Source: Nitrospirota bacterium (GTDB lineage: Bacteria; Nitrospirota; Nitrospiria; Nitrospirales; UBA8639). Taken from it: a stretch of 64,000 nucleotides of DNA. The notes under the pieces are model-generated. The model ran no database searches and was not told the DNA's origin. It saw only the letters and a list, made by a program, of their open reading frames with translations. Below, one piece after another: positions 54,578-63,453 of this stretch; the first letter of the stretch is position 1, and each line of letters opens with the position of its first letter. The position numbers and the translations under genes were made by a program. Where the stretch lies: NCBI GenBank assembly GCA_029864405.1, contig JAOTTP010000005.1, positions 1 through 64,000 on the forward strand, written 5' to 3'.

Positions 54578-56050
54578 ATGATTGACCAAGTATTGCGATA
54601 TTGCCAGCATGATGTGTGGAAGGAGGATATCAATGCGCTGACCGGCCTCCGGCAGTTCGGCGTCAAAGCCTTGCGTCTGGTATTGGTGGCGGTCGCCGAA
54701 TTTCAGGAAAGTGTCCTGAGTATTCGAGCCACCAGTTTGGTCTACACCACGCTCCTCTCCCTGGTTCCGTTTTTAGCGGTAACCTTTTCTGTCCTCAAAG
54801 CCTTCGGCATTCATCAAAAGATCCAACCGATTCTGTTGCAAGCGTTGGATCCGCTCGGGCCCAAGGGAATTGAGATTACCACGAATATCATTCAGTTTGT
54901 CGACAACATGAAAGTTGGGGTCTTGGGGGCGGTGGGCGTTGCGGGACTGTTCTATACGACCTATTCGCTGATTGAAAAAATTGAAGAGGCGCTGAACTCA
55001 ATTTGGCGGGTGGAAGCAGGTCGCCCGTTGGCGAGAAAGGTGACCGATTATTTGAGTGTGGTATTAGTGGGCCCCGTAATCGTCTTTACGGCCTTCGGAC
55101 TTACCGCCTCGGCGCAAAGTCATTGGCTTGTCCAAAAAATTCTGGAAGTCCAGCCGTTTGGCCTTCTGATGGTCGTGCTCACCAATCTGCTGCCCTTCTT
55201 TTTTATGTGCATGATGTTTACGTTTATTTACAAGTTTCTGCCCTATACCAACGTTAAATTTAACTCAGCACTCGTCGGAGGGGTGACCGCAGGACTGCTC
55301 TGGCAGGTGGCTGGATTGGCCTTTGCATCATTTGTCGTAGGGACAGGACGGTATAGCGCCATTTACTCAGGGTTTGCCGTGCTTATCCTCTTTCTCATTT
55401 GGCTCTATGTCGGATGGCTCATTGTGTTGGCGGGAGCCCAGGTCGCCTATTATCACCAACACCCATCCGCGTACCTGCTACATTTGGGTCGAAAGCACCA
55501 GACCCCACTCTTTCGAGAATACCTCACTCTGTCATTGCTCACGCATATTACTCGCCGGTTTTTAACGGGTAAGCCGCCTCTCAAGGCAGAGCAGTTAGCC
55601 CGCGCGCAAGGCGTGCCTCTCACCTTGGTGGAGTCGCTCATCGATGATCTGGTGAAAGGGCAGATGGTCGTGAAAGGCGATAACCCCAAAGGATTGGTGT
55701 TGGCGCAGGCACCAGAAAATATTCAGGTTGTCGAGGTGTTACGAGTGGTGCAGCATCAACCCCATGGCGGACCCCAAGCCTTTACGGTGGGCACCGATAT
55801 TATTAGTCAGGTGCTTATGCGCCGGGATGCGGCGGTGGAAGCCGCCTTAAAAGGCATGACATTGCGGGATTTACTCCGGGGTCAGCCGGAAGGCATTCAA
55901 GAGGAGACCGGAGAGGATGGTTCTCAGGGTCAGGCTCTCGGTACCGCGAGCCACTCTGAATCGGAGGGTGAGGCTCCCGGTACTCCAGACGCTCTCCAAG
56001 AAACCACACAAGCCGATCTTCCTGTTGCGGGGAAATGGCCAGCAACGTAA
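54578..56050 (+). CDS. YihY/UPF0761 family membrane protein (RbN-like)
   Basis: A 490-residue protein. The YihY domain (formerly thought to be RNase BN) covers about residues 35-310 with six helices: SIRATSLVYTTLLSLVPFLAVTFSVLKAFG, GVLGAVGVAGLFYTTYSLIEKIEEALNSIW, and YSAIYSGFAVLILFLIWLYVGWLIVLAGAQVAYYHQ. About 180 C-terminal residues form a winged-helix-like domain (QLARAQGVPLTLVESLIDDLVKGQMVV) with an acidic tail. The family is involved in lipid or envelope functions that are not settled. ACGGAG before ATG 54578 sets the start; an upstream in-frame ATG at 54344 has none. Confidence 0.85.
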   Translation: MIDQVLRYCQHDVWKEDINALTGLRQFGVKALRLVLVAVAEFQESVLSIRATSLVYTTLLSLVPFLAVTFSVLKAFGIHQKIQPILLQALDPLGPKGIEITTNIIQFVDNMKVGVLGAVGVAGLFYTTYSLIEKIEEALNSIWRVEAGRPLARKVTDYLSVVLVGPVIVFTAFGLTASAQSHWLVQKILEVQPFGLLMVVLTNLLPFFFMCMMFTFIYKFLPYTNVKFNSALVGGVTAGLLWQVAGLAFASFVVGTGRYSAIYSGFAVLILFLIWLYVGWLIVLAGAQVAYYHQHPSAYLLHLGRKHQTPLFREYLTLSLLTHITRRFLTGKPPLKAEQLARAQGVPLTLVESLIDDLVKGQMVVKGDNPKGLVLAQAPENIQVVEVLRVVQHQPHGGPQAFTVGTDIISQVLMRRDAAVEAALKGMTLRDLLRGQPEGIQEETGEDGSQGQALGTASHSESEGEAPGTPDALQETTQADLPVAGKWPAT

Positions 56051-56074
56051 TCAGCGTATGCTGATAAGGGCAAG

Positions 56075-57526
56075 ATGATGAATATGTGGATTGTGCCAGG
56101 TGCGCCCTTGATGGAGGGGCAAGGCTGGCGGATTTGGTGTTCGCAGAAAGGGGAGGGCAGCTTTTCTCCGCCACAAGTCGAGGTGCGGCACAAGAATGCG
56201 ACGGTCCCGTCCAAGAGTAAATGGACACTCCTCCCCCAACTTCCAGGATTGCCGCGGCGAATGGGCGTGATGGTCCTCACGCTCAACACTCCAGGTCCGC
56301 CAGAAGGCGCTCTCTATTCGGTCACCCTGTCAACGAGTCAACAGAGCCAGGCTTTTCAATGGTGGACGATGCCGTACCACCTCACCGCTCAACCGGTGAC
56401 CTTTCTGTTTGCCTCATGCTTTTGGCATAACAATGATCGTGAGGGATATTACCGGTCCGGCCTTCAGGAGTTAGGGCAGTTGGCTCATCCGCACTTTAAA
56501 TTATTACTGGGTGATCAGGTGTATGGAGATTGGCCGAACGCGTGGGATTTGGGCGATGGGGGCATCGAACTCTATGCCAAGCGATACGCCCAATATTGGG
56601 GAGATGAGGCCTATCGGGAAGCCTTGCAAATCTGTCCGAATTTTTTTACCTGTGACGACCATGAATACTGGAACGATTACCCTGAAAAGCAAATCCAACT
56701 GCCTCAAACCTGGGATCCGAAGAATCGCAAAACATACGGAAGAGGGGCGGAGGAACTCTATTACCAGTATCAACGATGTCTGAATCCCGATGAGGCTCGC
56801 TGGTACACATTTGAGATCGATCCGGTCTCGTTTTTTATTGCCGACACCCGTTCAGAGCGCGAAGCGTGCAACGACAAAGGCACGAGTCATTTCATGTCAG
56901 AGGAACAATGGGTTGCGCTGGAAGCCTGGCAACAGGAATTAAAGGGACCCGGAGTATTGGCGTTGGGCCAACCGCTCTTTCAAAAAGACGGGGATTTCCG
57001 TGACCATTCCTTATCGAATTTCACACAGGATTATGCCCGTCTCTGGCGGGTGATCGAGCGGTCTTTAGCCGGGCAGAATTCCCAACATCGGCCACATGAT
57101 ATCTTGATTCTGTCTGGAGATATTCATACGGGACGTTATGCGGAAGCCCATGGGCCATTTTCCGATGCGCCCTATGGGGTGCCGGAGTTCATTGCCTCTC
57201 CAGCGGCCATGATCAATCCAGGCAATACCAAGCCCGAAGCTCCACCAGAAAAGATCCGGGTTCTTCCAAATGCTGAAGGAAAAGAATCGGTGTGGCGGAT
57301 TGATCCTTATGCGAACATCGACATCATGACCATTCAGAATAATGTGGGCCTCGTGCGCATGGTTCCCGGAAACCAGGTCGGAGGATCGCCACGGGTACGA
57401 TTCGAGTTGGAATTATGGAGCCTGCCAGCCAAAGTGATTGAAATTGATTGGGATGAAACTGCTCCAGCTCAAGGTCTTGGAGGTCCCTTAACGCGACTGT
57501 GGAACAAGGAGTTGCTGCTCCGGTAA
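56075..57526 (+). CDS. PhoD-like metallophosphatase (alkaline phosphatase D family)
   Basis: A 483-residue protein without a clear signal peptide. Metal-site motifs of the PhoD superfamily are FLFASCFWHNNDREGYY, LLLGDQVYGDWPN, FFTCDDHEYWNDY and ILSGDIHTGRYAE. The family hydrolyses phosphodiesters or monoesters and often acts on wall teichoic acid or phospholipids; substrates here are unknown. The protein lacks a Tat signal, unusual for secreted PhoD. The ATG ATG at 56075 has AAGGG nearby. The gene starts 24 bp after yihY and lies 84 bp before the unknown gene at 57611. Confidence 0.83.
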   Translation: MMNMWIVPGAPLMEGQGWRIWCSQKGEGSFSPPQVEVRHKNATVPSKSKWTLLPQLPGLPRRMGVMVLTLNTPGPPEGALYSVTLSTSQQSQAFQWWTMPYHLTAQPVTFLFASCFWHNNDREGYYRSGLQELGQLAHPHFKLLLGDQVYGDWPNAWDLGDGGIELYAKRYAQYWGDEAYREALQICPNFFTCDDHEYWNDYPEKQIQLPQTWDPKNRKTYGRGAEELYYQYQRCLNPDEARWYTFEIDPVSFFIADTRSEREACNDKGTSHFMSEEQWVALEAWQQELKGPGVLALGQPLFQKDGDFRDHSLSNFTQDYARLWRVIERSLAGQNSQHRPHDILILSGDIHTGRYAEAHGPFSDAPYGVPEFIASPAAMINPGNTKPEAPPEKIRVLPNAEGKESVWRIDPYANIDIMTIQNNVGLVRMVPGNQVGGSPRVRFELELWSLPAKVIEIDWDETAPAQGLGGPLTRLWNKELLLR

Positions 57527-57610
57527 TGGCAGATTTTGAAAAAAACTGCCATGGGTGCCCAGGCCATGTCGTAGAGTATTTTCTGAGCCTCGTCTAGAAA
57601 GGAATTGAGT

Positions 57611-58396
57611 ATGCGTCATTCACAGACCTCCATCAAAAATCCGTTGATCAAAGACTGGACCAGCAAATATGGGAAACGCACCAACTTGCAGTTCTTTGAT
57701 GAGGCCTTCGCCTCCTTGCAGAAACAGGGCATTGGGAATCGTGGAATGATGACCGTGGGGCTGATCGGCAGCCGGGATGTTCCCGGACATACCTTACGAA
57801 CGGCCCAATCTATGTTGCGTTGGGATCTACGCCCGAGTTTCTGGTCGCATGTCTTTGTGGTGGCGGAACCGGTGACCTCTCGTACCTCATTGCGGTCTTT
57901 GCCCATTCTTGAAGTGCCGCTCCATCCACGGAATGGGATCTTCCCCAGGCCGGAATGCAATGGCATTAACGAAGGCACATTAGGCTTGTATGAGAATAAA
58001 GATATTGATGCCAATGTTGGATTGATGGCGGTGAGCATGTCGGACGAGGATGCCAAGAAACTTAAGAAACGGGCGGTGAACTGGAATCAGGATCGCATTC
58101 GTTACAATTTTTGGGAGATGTTGGGAGTCTGGCAAAGCTATCTCTGGTCCCAAGGGGCCAAGCGCAATCCGTTGCGGGAAGGCACGCCGATCGCCGCGTC
58201 CTCCTATATTGAATTCATCTTTGAAGGATTGGGTTTGGGCGTGACGCCGGGTACCTCGGAGCGGAATAGTGCCCCTGAGCATCTCTGGAATGCGGCCTGC
58301 TGGTGGCACAAGGCATTCAAGGAGCAAGATCGGAAAGTGGCCGGGATGTTTGTCGCCCGTGACCGCGGGTGTGCCATGGCCTCCTGTAACGAATAG
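57611..58396 (+). CDS. Uncharacterised 261-residue protein
   Basis: I do not recognise it with confidence. It has no signal peptide or membrane segment. GLIGSRDVPGHTLRTAQSMLRWDLRPSFWSHVFVVAEP and a later EGTPIAASSYIEFIFEGLGLG are arranged like the His and Cys halves of permuted NlpC/P60 (YiiX-type) peptidases, but the usual cysteine before the second motif is missing (AASSYIE), so that link is only a suggestion. AAAGGA before the ATG supports the start. It follows the PhoD-like gene, which may share its function. Confidence 0.6.
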   Translation: MRHSQTSIKNPLIKDWTSKYGKRTNLQFFDEAFASLQKQGIGNRGMMTVGLIGSRDVPGHTLRTAQSMLRWDLRPSFWSHVFVVAEPVTSRTSLRSLPILEVPLHPRNGIFPRPECNGINEGTLGLYENKDIDANVGLMAVSMSDEDAKKLKKRAVNWNQDRIRYNFWEMLGVWQSYLWSQGAKRNPLREGTPIAASSYIEFIFEGLGLGVTPGTSERNSAPEHLWNAACWWHKAFKEQDRKVAGMFVARDRGCAMASCNE

Positions 58397-58443
58397 GTTC
58401 TTTATGTAGGAGGACGTCACAGTAAAGGCCGTGGCAGGTATTT

Positions 58444-58523
58444 GATCATCCCCGCAGTAGGTGGCGGGGGTTCATCTGAAATGTATCAGGAGAGATTCCC
58501 GATGAAAGATGTCGGGAATGACA
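58444..58523. repeat. Dispersed palindromic repeat unit
   Basis: GATCATCCCCGC ... GCGGGGGTTCATC followed by GAGATTCCCGATG ... TGTCGGGAATGACA. Two palindromes in series as at 31186-31285. Confidence 0.55.
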
Positions 58524-58674
58524 CCGTGTCTCATCGTATCCTGGATGGAAGGTCTTTTACCTTCTGTACGGCCAGTTCTCAAGTTTTTTCCTTCCTCCCC
58601 CGGCTTTATTTTTCTGCTCACTGGCATTTATGTGAATGAATGAGAGATGCCGGGTGTCGGCGCGGCAGCCGAGC

Positions 58675-58696
58675 CACTTTTGTTTCGGCAAAAGTG
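58675..58696. repeat. Perfect 8-bp stem hairpin within a repeat-like segment
   Basis: CACTTTTG (58675-58682), loop TTTCGG, CAAAAGTG (58689-58696). No T-run follows. It lies in a segment that resembles common intergenic repeats. Confidence 0.5.
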
Positions 58697-59100
58697 ACCA
58701 AAACCAGTGACGCCCCACCCGTCCTCATGAGATTGCTCGGACTCAAAGCCCAGGAAGGCGGACCAACTCGCGGGGCTCACACAGGCCCGCCAGGAAAAAG
58801 AGCGTCCGATCACGGGACGGGCGGCAGGCGTCGGACCATGGGAAGGGTAGGGGCAGCAGGGAATTAAAAGTTGCAGCCAGCCTTTTCCTTCATCATTTTA
58901 AAGAAAAGAATGCCTTATGGAATTCCTTACAATATTATAATTCTCCCGTTCCATTCCTTCCGCACAGGCTTTACTTTTTTCGAGCCACTGTCCATCATAA
59001 GCGAACGCAGAATTCTTGGATGCTAAGGCTCTGTGTGAAGAGCCAATAGACCAATGTGAGAGGGCCGTAGGGTTAGATAATCAAACCGGGTTCACTTGAG

Positions 59101-62016
59101 ATGCCAAGAGAAATCAATCCCGCTCTTTCTGCAAATCAGCCACGGATTTTCCTGTCTTACGCTCGGAAAGATGGGGAGGCCTTCGCACGTGATCTCCGCC
59201 AAAAACTCACCGCTCACCCCTTCTCCCTCTGGCAGGACCGCACCCAAATGGAAGGGGGCAAAGCCTGGTGGGATCAAATCCTGGAAGCTCTCAAGCAGGT
59301 GGAATATATGGTGCTGGTCATGACTGAAGCCGCATTGGCCTCACCGGTGGTCAGAAAAGAATGGCGGCAGGCCCGCCAGGAAGGGGTCGGCGTCATTCCG
59401 GTCTTCGGTCAACCCGACCTGGATCTGTCTCAACTTCCTCGCTGGATGCGGGATGTGCATTGGGTCCATACCGAGGTTCCCGAGGAATGGACACGTTTCA
59501 TTCGCACGTTGGAAAGCCCCCATCAGGGCACGCGGGTGCCGTTCATGGCCGATGACCTGCCCATTGGGTTTGTGCCCCGGCACAAAGAATTTCAGGAATT
59601 GGCCGGAAGTTTGCTGGACCCTGAACAGGAAGAACCCATCGCCATCACCGCGGCCCTGAAAGGGGCCGGTGGATATGGCAAAACCACACTGGCCAAGGCT
59701 CTCTGCCATGATGACCGGATACAAGAGGCCTTTCACGATGGCATTCTGTGGGTCACCCTTGGGGAACAACCAAATACCATAGCCGGACTGACGAAACTCT
59801 ATGCAGCCTTAACCGAGGAACGTCCCAACTTTGTAGACGAAGAAGATGCGTCGGCCAGGCTGGCGGAAGTCCTGGGAGACAAAGATTGCCTGATGGTGAT
59901 CGACGATGTCTGGAATGCCGTTCATCTGCGTCCGTTCCTGCGTGGAGGCAAGCGCTGCGCGCGGATCATCACCACCAGAGACAGCACCACGCTTCCTGCC
60001 ATCGCCAGATTCCGGGTGCCGGTGGATGCCATGCAACGGCAGGAAGCCTTAGCCCTCTTGGCCTTCGATCTGCCGGCCAGTGCCTTGCGGGAAGGAGAAA
60101 CTGCGGCGCTTCAATCTTTAGCTGCACGATTAGGGGAGTGGCCTTTTCTGTTGAAATTGGCTAATGGCGTTTTGAGGGAGCGGGTAAACACCATGGGGCA
60201 GTCCCTTTCAGCGGCACTCACTTATGTGCAAAAAGCCTTGGACAAGCGTGGCCTCACCGCTTTTGATTCCAGAAATCCAGTCGAACGCAACCAAGCTGTA
60301 GCTGCCACACTCGGAGCCAGCTTCGAACATCTAAAAAAAGACGAACTCTCCCGCTATCAGGAACTCGCCATCTTCCCCGAAGACGTCGAAATCCCACTCA
60401 CCGCGGTAACAAAGCTCTGGGGCACGACCGGTGGTCTGGACGACTTCGATACAGAGGAACTCTGCACGCGGTTGAACCAATTGTCGCTTCTATTAAAATA
60501 CGATCCCACGACTCAACACATCCAACTGCATGACGTGGTGCGGACTTATCTGGAGCAACAAGTTTCCTCGCAATTACCGGCACTCCATGGACAATTTCTG
60601 GATGCCTATGACCTGAAGGATGAACCAGCCAAAGCCGCCCATGATCCTTATCTCTGTCGTCACTTGGCCTATCATCTGGTCAAGGCTGAACGGTGGGAGG
60701 AGCTAAAAACCCTCCTCCTGAATGTGGACTGGCTCTATGCGAAGTTGGAAGTGATGGATGTGCCGGCTCTGCTCTCCGACTTTGACTGGTTACAGAACGA
60801 AAAAATCTTCACCTTGGTCCATGGTGCTATCCGACTTTCAGCGCATATTGTGGGAAAAGATCCGAAGCAACTGGTAGGGCAATTGTTGGGTCGTTTACAA
60901 GCCGATCTTTCTCCTGGAATTCAAAACCTGGTCGAACAGGGAAAACAATGGGAAAAAAGTCCATGGCTTCGACCGCTGCAAGTTCACCTGATTGGTCCCG
61001 GCGGTCCACTCATTCGGACTCTCAGCGGGCATAGTGGCGTTGTGAACGCGGTGGCGGTGACGGCGGATGGGAGGCGGGCGATTTCTGCCTCGTCCGATCA
61101 GACGTGCATCGTGTGGGACCTGCGCACAGGGCAGGGCCTGCATACCCTCACTGGGCACAGTGCCTGGGTGTGGGCGCTCATTGTGACGGCGGATGGGATG
61201 CGAGCGATTTCGGCCTCTGGTGATCAGACGTGCAAGGTGTGGGACCTGTGCACGAGACAGGAACTGCACCCCTTATGGGGGCATCGTGCCTCGGTCAGGG
61301 CGGTGGCGGTAACGGCGGATGGGGCACGAGCCATTTCGGTCTCGGATGATGAGACGTGCATCGTGTGGGACCTACGCACAGGGCAGGGCCTGCACACCTT
61401 ACGGGGGCATAGGGGTTCAGTGAGAGCGGTCCCGGTAACGGCGGATGGCACACGGGCGGTTTCGGCGTCGGGTGATCGGACGTGCATCGTGTGGGACTTG
61501 CGCACGGGGCAGGAGCTGCACACTTTATGGGGGCATAGGGGCTGGGTGGGGGCGGTCGCGGTAACGACGGATGGGAAGCGGGGGATTTCGGCGTTGGAAG
61601 ATAAGACATGCAAAGTGTGGGACCTGTGTACCGGGCAGGAGTTGCACACCTTACGTGGGCATCATGACTCGGTCAGGGCGGTGGCGGTGACGGCGGATGG
61701 CACACGGGCAATTTCGGCCTCGGATTATCGGACGTGCAAAGTGTGGGACATGCGCACGGGGCGGGAGCTGCACACCTTACGGGGGCATAGGGGTTCAGTG
61801 AGAGCGGTCGCGGTAACGGCGGATGGCACACGGGCGATTTCGGCGTCGGAGGATCAGATGTGCAAAGTATGGGACCTGGCCAGTTATGAGGAAGTCGCCA
61901 CCTTTACTGGAGAGAGTGCAATCAACTGCTGTGCAGTTTCTCTTGATGGCAAAACGATTGTGATTGGAGAATCGTCCGGCCGGGTGCATTTCCTTCGTCT
62001 TGAAGGAGTTGATTGA
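59101..62016 (+). CDS. TIR / NB-ARC / WD40 NLR-like protein, probable defence protein
   Basis: A 971-residue three-part protein. Residues 13-140 are a TIR domain (RIFLSYARKDGEAFARDLRQ, SLWQDRTQMEGGKAWW, VEYMVLVMTEAALASPVVRKEW); E87 is at the place of the catalytic glutamate of NAD-cleaving TIRs. Residues about 155-500 are NB-ARC: P-loop GAGGYGKTT with K194, Walker B LMVIDDVW (264-271), TTRD (291-294), GEWPFLLKLANG (345 on), and LHD (476-478) at the MHD position. A helical linker leads to eight WD40 units (638-971). In bacteria such STAND proteins sense a phage product with the repeats and trigger TIR killing by NAD loss; this role is inferred. No ribosome site is clear; no partner genes adjoin. 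Confidence 0.88.
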   Translation: MPREINPALSANQPRIFLSYARKDGEAFARDLRQKLTAHPFSLWQDRTQMEGGKAWWDQILEALKQVEYMVLVMTEAALASPVVRKEWRQARQEGVGVIPVFGQPDLDLSQLPRWMRDVHWVHTEVPEEWTRFIRTLESPHQGTRVPFMADDLPIGFVPRHKEFQELAGSLLDPEQEEPIAITAALKGAGGYGKTTLAKALCHDDRIQEAFHDGILWVTLGEQPNTIAGLTKLYAALTEERPNFVDEEDASARLAEVLGDKDCLMVIDDVWNAVHLRPFLRGGKRCARIITTRDSTTLPAIARFRVPVDAMQRQEALALLAFDLPASALREGETAALQSLAARLGEWPFLLKLANGVLRERVNTMGQSLSAALTYVQKALDKRGLTAFDSRNPVERNQAVAATLGASFEHLKKDELSRYQELAIFPEDVEIPLTAVTKLWGTTGGLDDFDTEELCTRLNQLSLLLKYDPTTQHIQLHDVVRTYLEQQVSSQLPALHGQFLDAYDLKDEPAKAAHDPYLCRHLAYHLVKAERWEELKTLLLNVDWLYAKLEVMDVPALLSDFDWLQNEKIFTLVHGAIRLSAHIVGKDPKQLVGQLLGRLQADLSPGIQNLVEQGKQWEKSPWLRPLQVHLIGPGGPLIRTLSGHSGVVNAVAVTADGRRAISASSDQTCIVWDLRTGQGLHTLTGHSAWVWALIVTADGMRAISASGDQTCKVWDLCTRQELHPLWGHRASVRAVAVTADGARAISVSDDETCIVWDLRTGQGLHTLRGHRGSVRAVPVTADGTRAVSASGDRTCIVWDLRTGQELHTLWGHRGWVGAVAVTTDGKRGISALEDKTCKVWDLCTGQELHTLRGHHDSVRAVAVTADGTRAISASDYRTCKVWDMRTGRELHTLRGHRGSVRAVAVTADGTRAISASEDQMCKVWDLASYEEVATFTGESAINCCAVSLDGKTIVIGESSGRVHFLRLEGVD
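61012..61890 (+). repeat. Array of near-identical 126-bp WD40-coding repeats
   Basis: GTGTGGGAC-type words recur every 126 bases at 61111, 61237, 61363, 61489, 61615, 61741 and 61867 (the last as GTATGGGAC). Each unit codes 42 residues (LHTLxGHxxxVxAVxVTADGxRAISASxDxTCxVWDL). The unit at about 61390 and the one at about 61768 are almost identical for 80 bases. Variation falls at the few positions marked x. Confidence 0.9.
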
Positions 62017-62321
62017 CTCGGTCATCCTGAGAGCATCGAAGATCTGGTCAAGCCGTCTATTTTCAATCTGGGCACAGATTCTTCGCTATTCGCTCAGAAT
62101 GACAAATTGATGGTGTGGTGATCACATCGCATCGTGCTGGCTCCCTGGTGGCATGATACATTCTCAAATTTTCCAGTGACTCTGGTCTTGTCCTGAGTTT
62201 AAAAATCCACTACGCTTCAGTTCTTCTTGATTCTCTTCCTCCCTCCATCCCTCCCTCCCTCCTTCTCTCCATCTAGGAAGAGGGTTGGGGCGATGGTGAG
62301 AAAGACAATCGGAGTACTATA
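62017..62321. other. Intergenic region between the NLR-like gene and aguB
   Basis: Starts with a repeat-like block at about 62022-62105 (GTCATCCTGAGAGCATCGAAG ending in CAGAATGACA). A pure pyrimidine tract (CTCCCTCC-type) lies near 62237-62270. No gene seen. Confidence 0.5.
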
Positions 62322-63194
62322 ATGAAAATCGGATTGATTCAAATGGCTTGCTCCGCCAATCCTGTTGAGAATCTGAAACGAGCAGTAGGCAAGGTTGAGG
62401 AAGCGGCGCGAAACGGGGCACAGGTTATCTGCCTGCCTGAGTTGTTTCGCTCCCAATACTTTTGTCAGCAGGAAGATGCGGCTCTGTTTGATTTGGCCGA
62501 ATCCGTGCCTGGGCTTTCAACCGAAGCCTTCAGCCAGGTTGCCAAAGCTCATCGTGTGACGATTTTGGTGTCGGTGTTCGAGCGGCGGACGGCAGGGGTT
62601 TACCACAATTCCATTGCCGTGTTGGACGAACGGGGAGAGATAGTCGGCCTGTATCGGAAGATGCACATTCCGGATGATCCGGCCTATTACGAAAAGTTTT
62701 ATTTCACTCCAGGGGATCGGGGATTTCAGGCGATCAAGACCACGCATGCAACCGTTGGGCCGTTGATTTGTTGGGATCAATGGTACCCCGAAGCTGCCAG
62801 GATGACGGCCTTGCAAGGGGCTGAGATTTTGTTGTATCCCACGGCGATTGGCTGGCACCCCAAAGAAAAATCAGAAGAGGGCCAGGCCCAACGCGATGCC
62901 TGGATGACAATTCAACGCAGTCATGCCATCGCCAATGGGGTATTTGTGGTGGCGGTGAATCGAGTCGGTCATGAGGCTCCTGCTGGCGGGGATGGGCTGG
63001 AATTTTGGGGAAGTTCTTTTGTGTGCGATCCGTTTGGTGTGGTGCTGGCCCAAGCGTCAGTTGAGAAAGAAGAAACGCTGGTGGTGGATATCGATCTGAA
63101 TCGCATTGAAGAAGTCAGACGTAACTGGCCTTTCCTTCGCGATCGCCGCATTGATGCGTATGGAGGGATCACGAAGAGATTCCTAGATGAATAG
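62322..63194 (+). CDS. aguB: N-carbamoylputrescine amidase
   Basis: A 290-residue nitrilase-superfamily enzyme that cleaves N-carbamoylputrescine to putrescine, CO2 and ammonia. The catalytic triad is E40 (CLPELFRSQYFC), K113 (YRKMHIPDDPAYYEKFYFTPGD) and C150 (GPLICWDQWYPEAAR). YEKFYFTPGD and AIGWHPKEK are specific to AguB rather than other nitrilases. GGAG precedes the ATG at 62322. The first codons of agmatine deiminase (aguA), the enzyme supplying its substrate, appear at the end of the window, so this is the arginine to agmatine to putrescine route. Confidence 0.94.
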   Translation: MKIGLIQMACSANPVENLKRAVGKVEEAARNGAQVICLPELFRSQYFCQQEDAALFDLAESVPGLSTEAFSQVAKAHRVTILVSVFERRTAGVYHNSIAVLDERGEIVGLYRKMHIPDDPAYYEKFYFTPGDRGFQAIKTTHATVGPLICWDQWYPEAARMTALQGAEILLYPTAIGWHPKEKSEEGQAQRDAWMTIQRSHAIANGVFVVAVNRVGHEAPAGGDGLEFWGSSFVCDPFGVVLAQASVEKEETLVVDIDLNRIEEVRRNWPFLRDRRIDAYGGITKRFLDE

Positions 63195-63453
63195 CACAGG
63201 GCCTATATGACTTGTCCTCGGAAAGATCTGATCTGTCCTTCCTTTTCCTCGCGCTTTCACTTGAAAAAATAAGGCCCATCGTGGGGAGAGGGAACTCATT
63301 GTTTGTCCACAAATTTTCCGATACAACATGAATTTTTACATCAAAATCTAGACATTTATAGTTGTGCTTCGTTTATTCATAAGGCTAGATGATTCCGTTG
63401 CCCCGTTGTGATTTAGTTCCGAAGAGGAACTGAAGGAAGAGTGAGGGGAAGAG

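Larger units (their letters stand above)
58397..59100. other. Repeat-rich region upstream of the TIR-NLR gene
   Basis: About 700 bp. It includes a dispersed repeat (58444-58523) and a hairpin unit (58675-58696). Frames on both strands over 58620-58870 look like a widespread non-coding repeat. From about 58880 the sequence is AT-rich, with no clear promoter visible for the next gene. Confidence 0.5.

Noticed and set aside
58628-58813. Minus-strand frame with many Trp/Ser/Cys residues
   Set aside because: Looks like a translated intergenic repeat that appears as a false protein in many genomes.
61012-61890. CRISPR-like periodic repeats
   Set aside because: The 126-bp period has no unique spacers and codes for WD40 units in one long frame.
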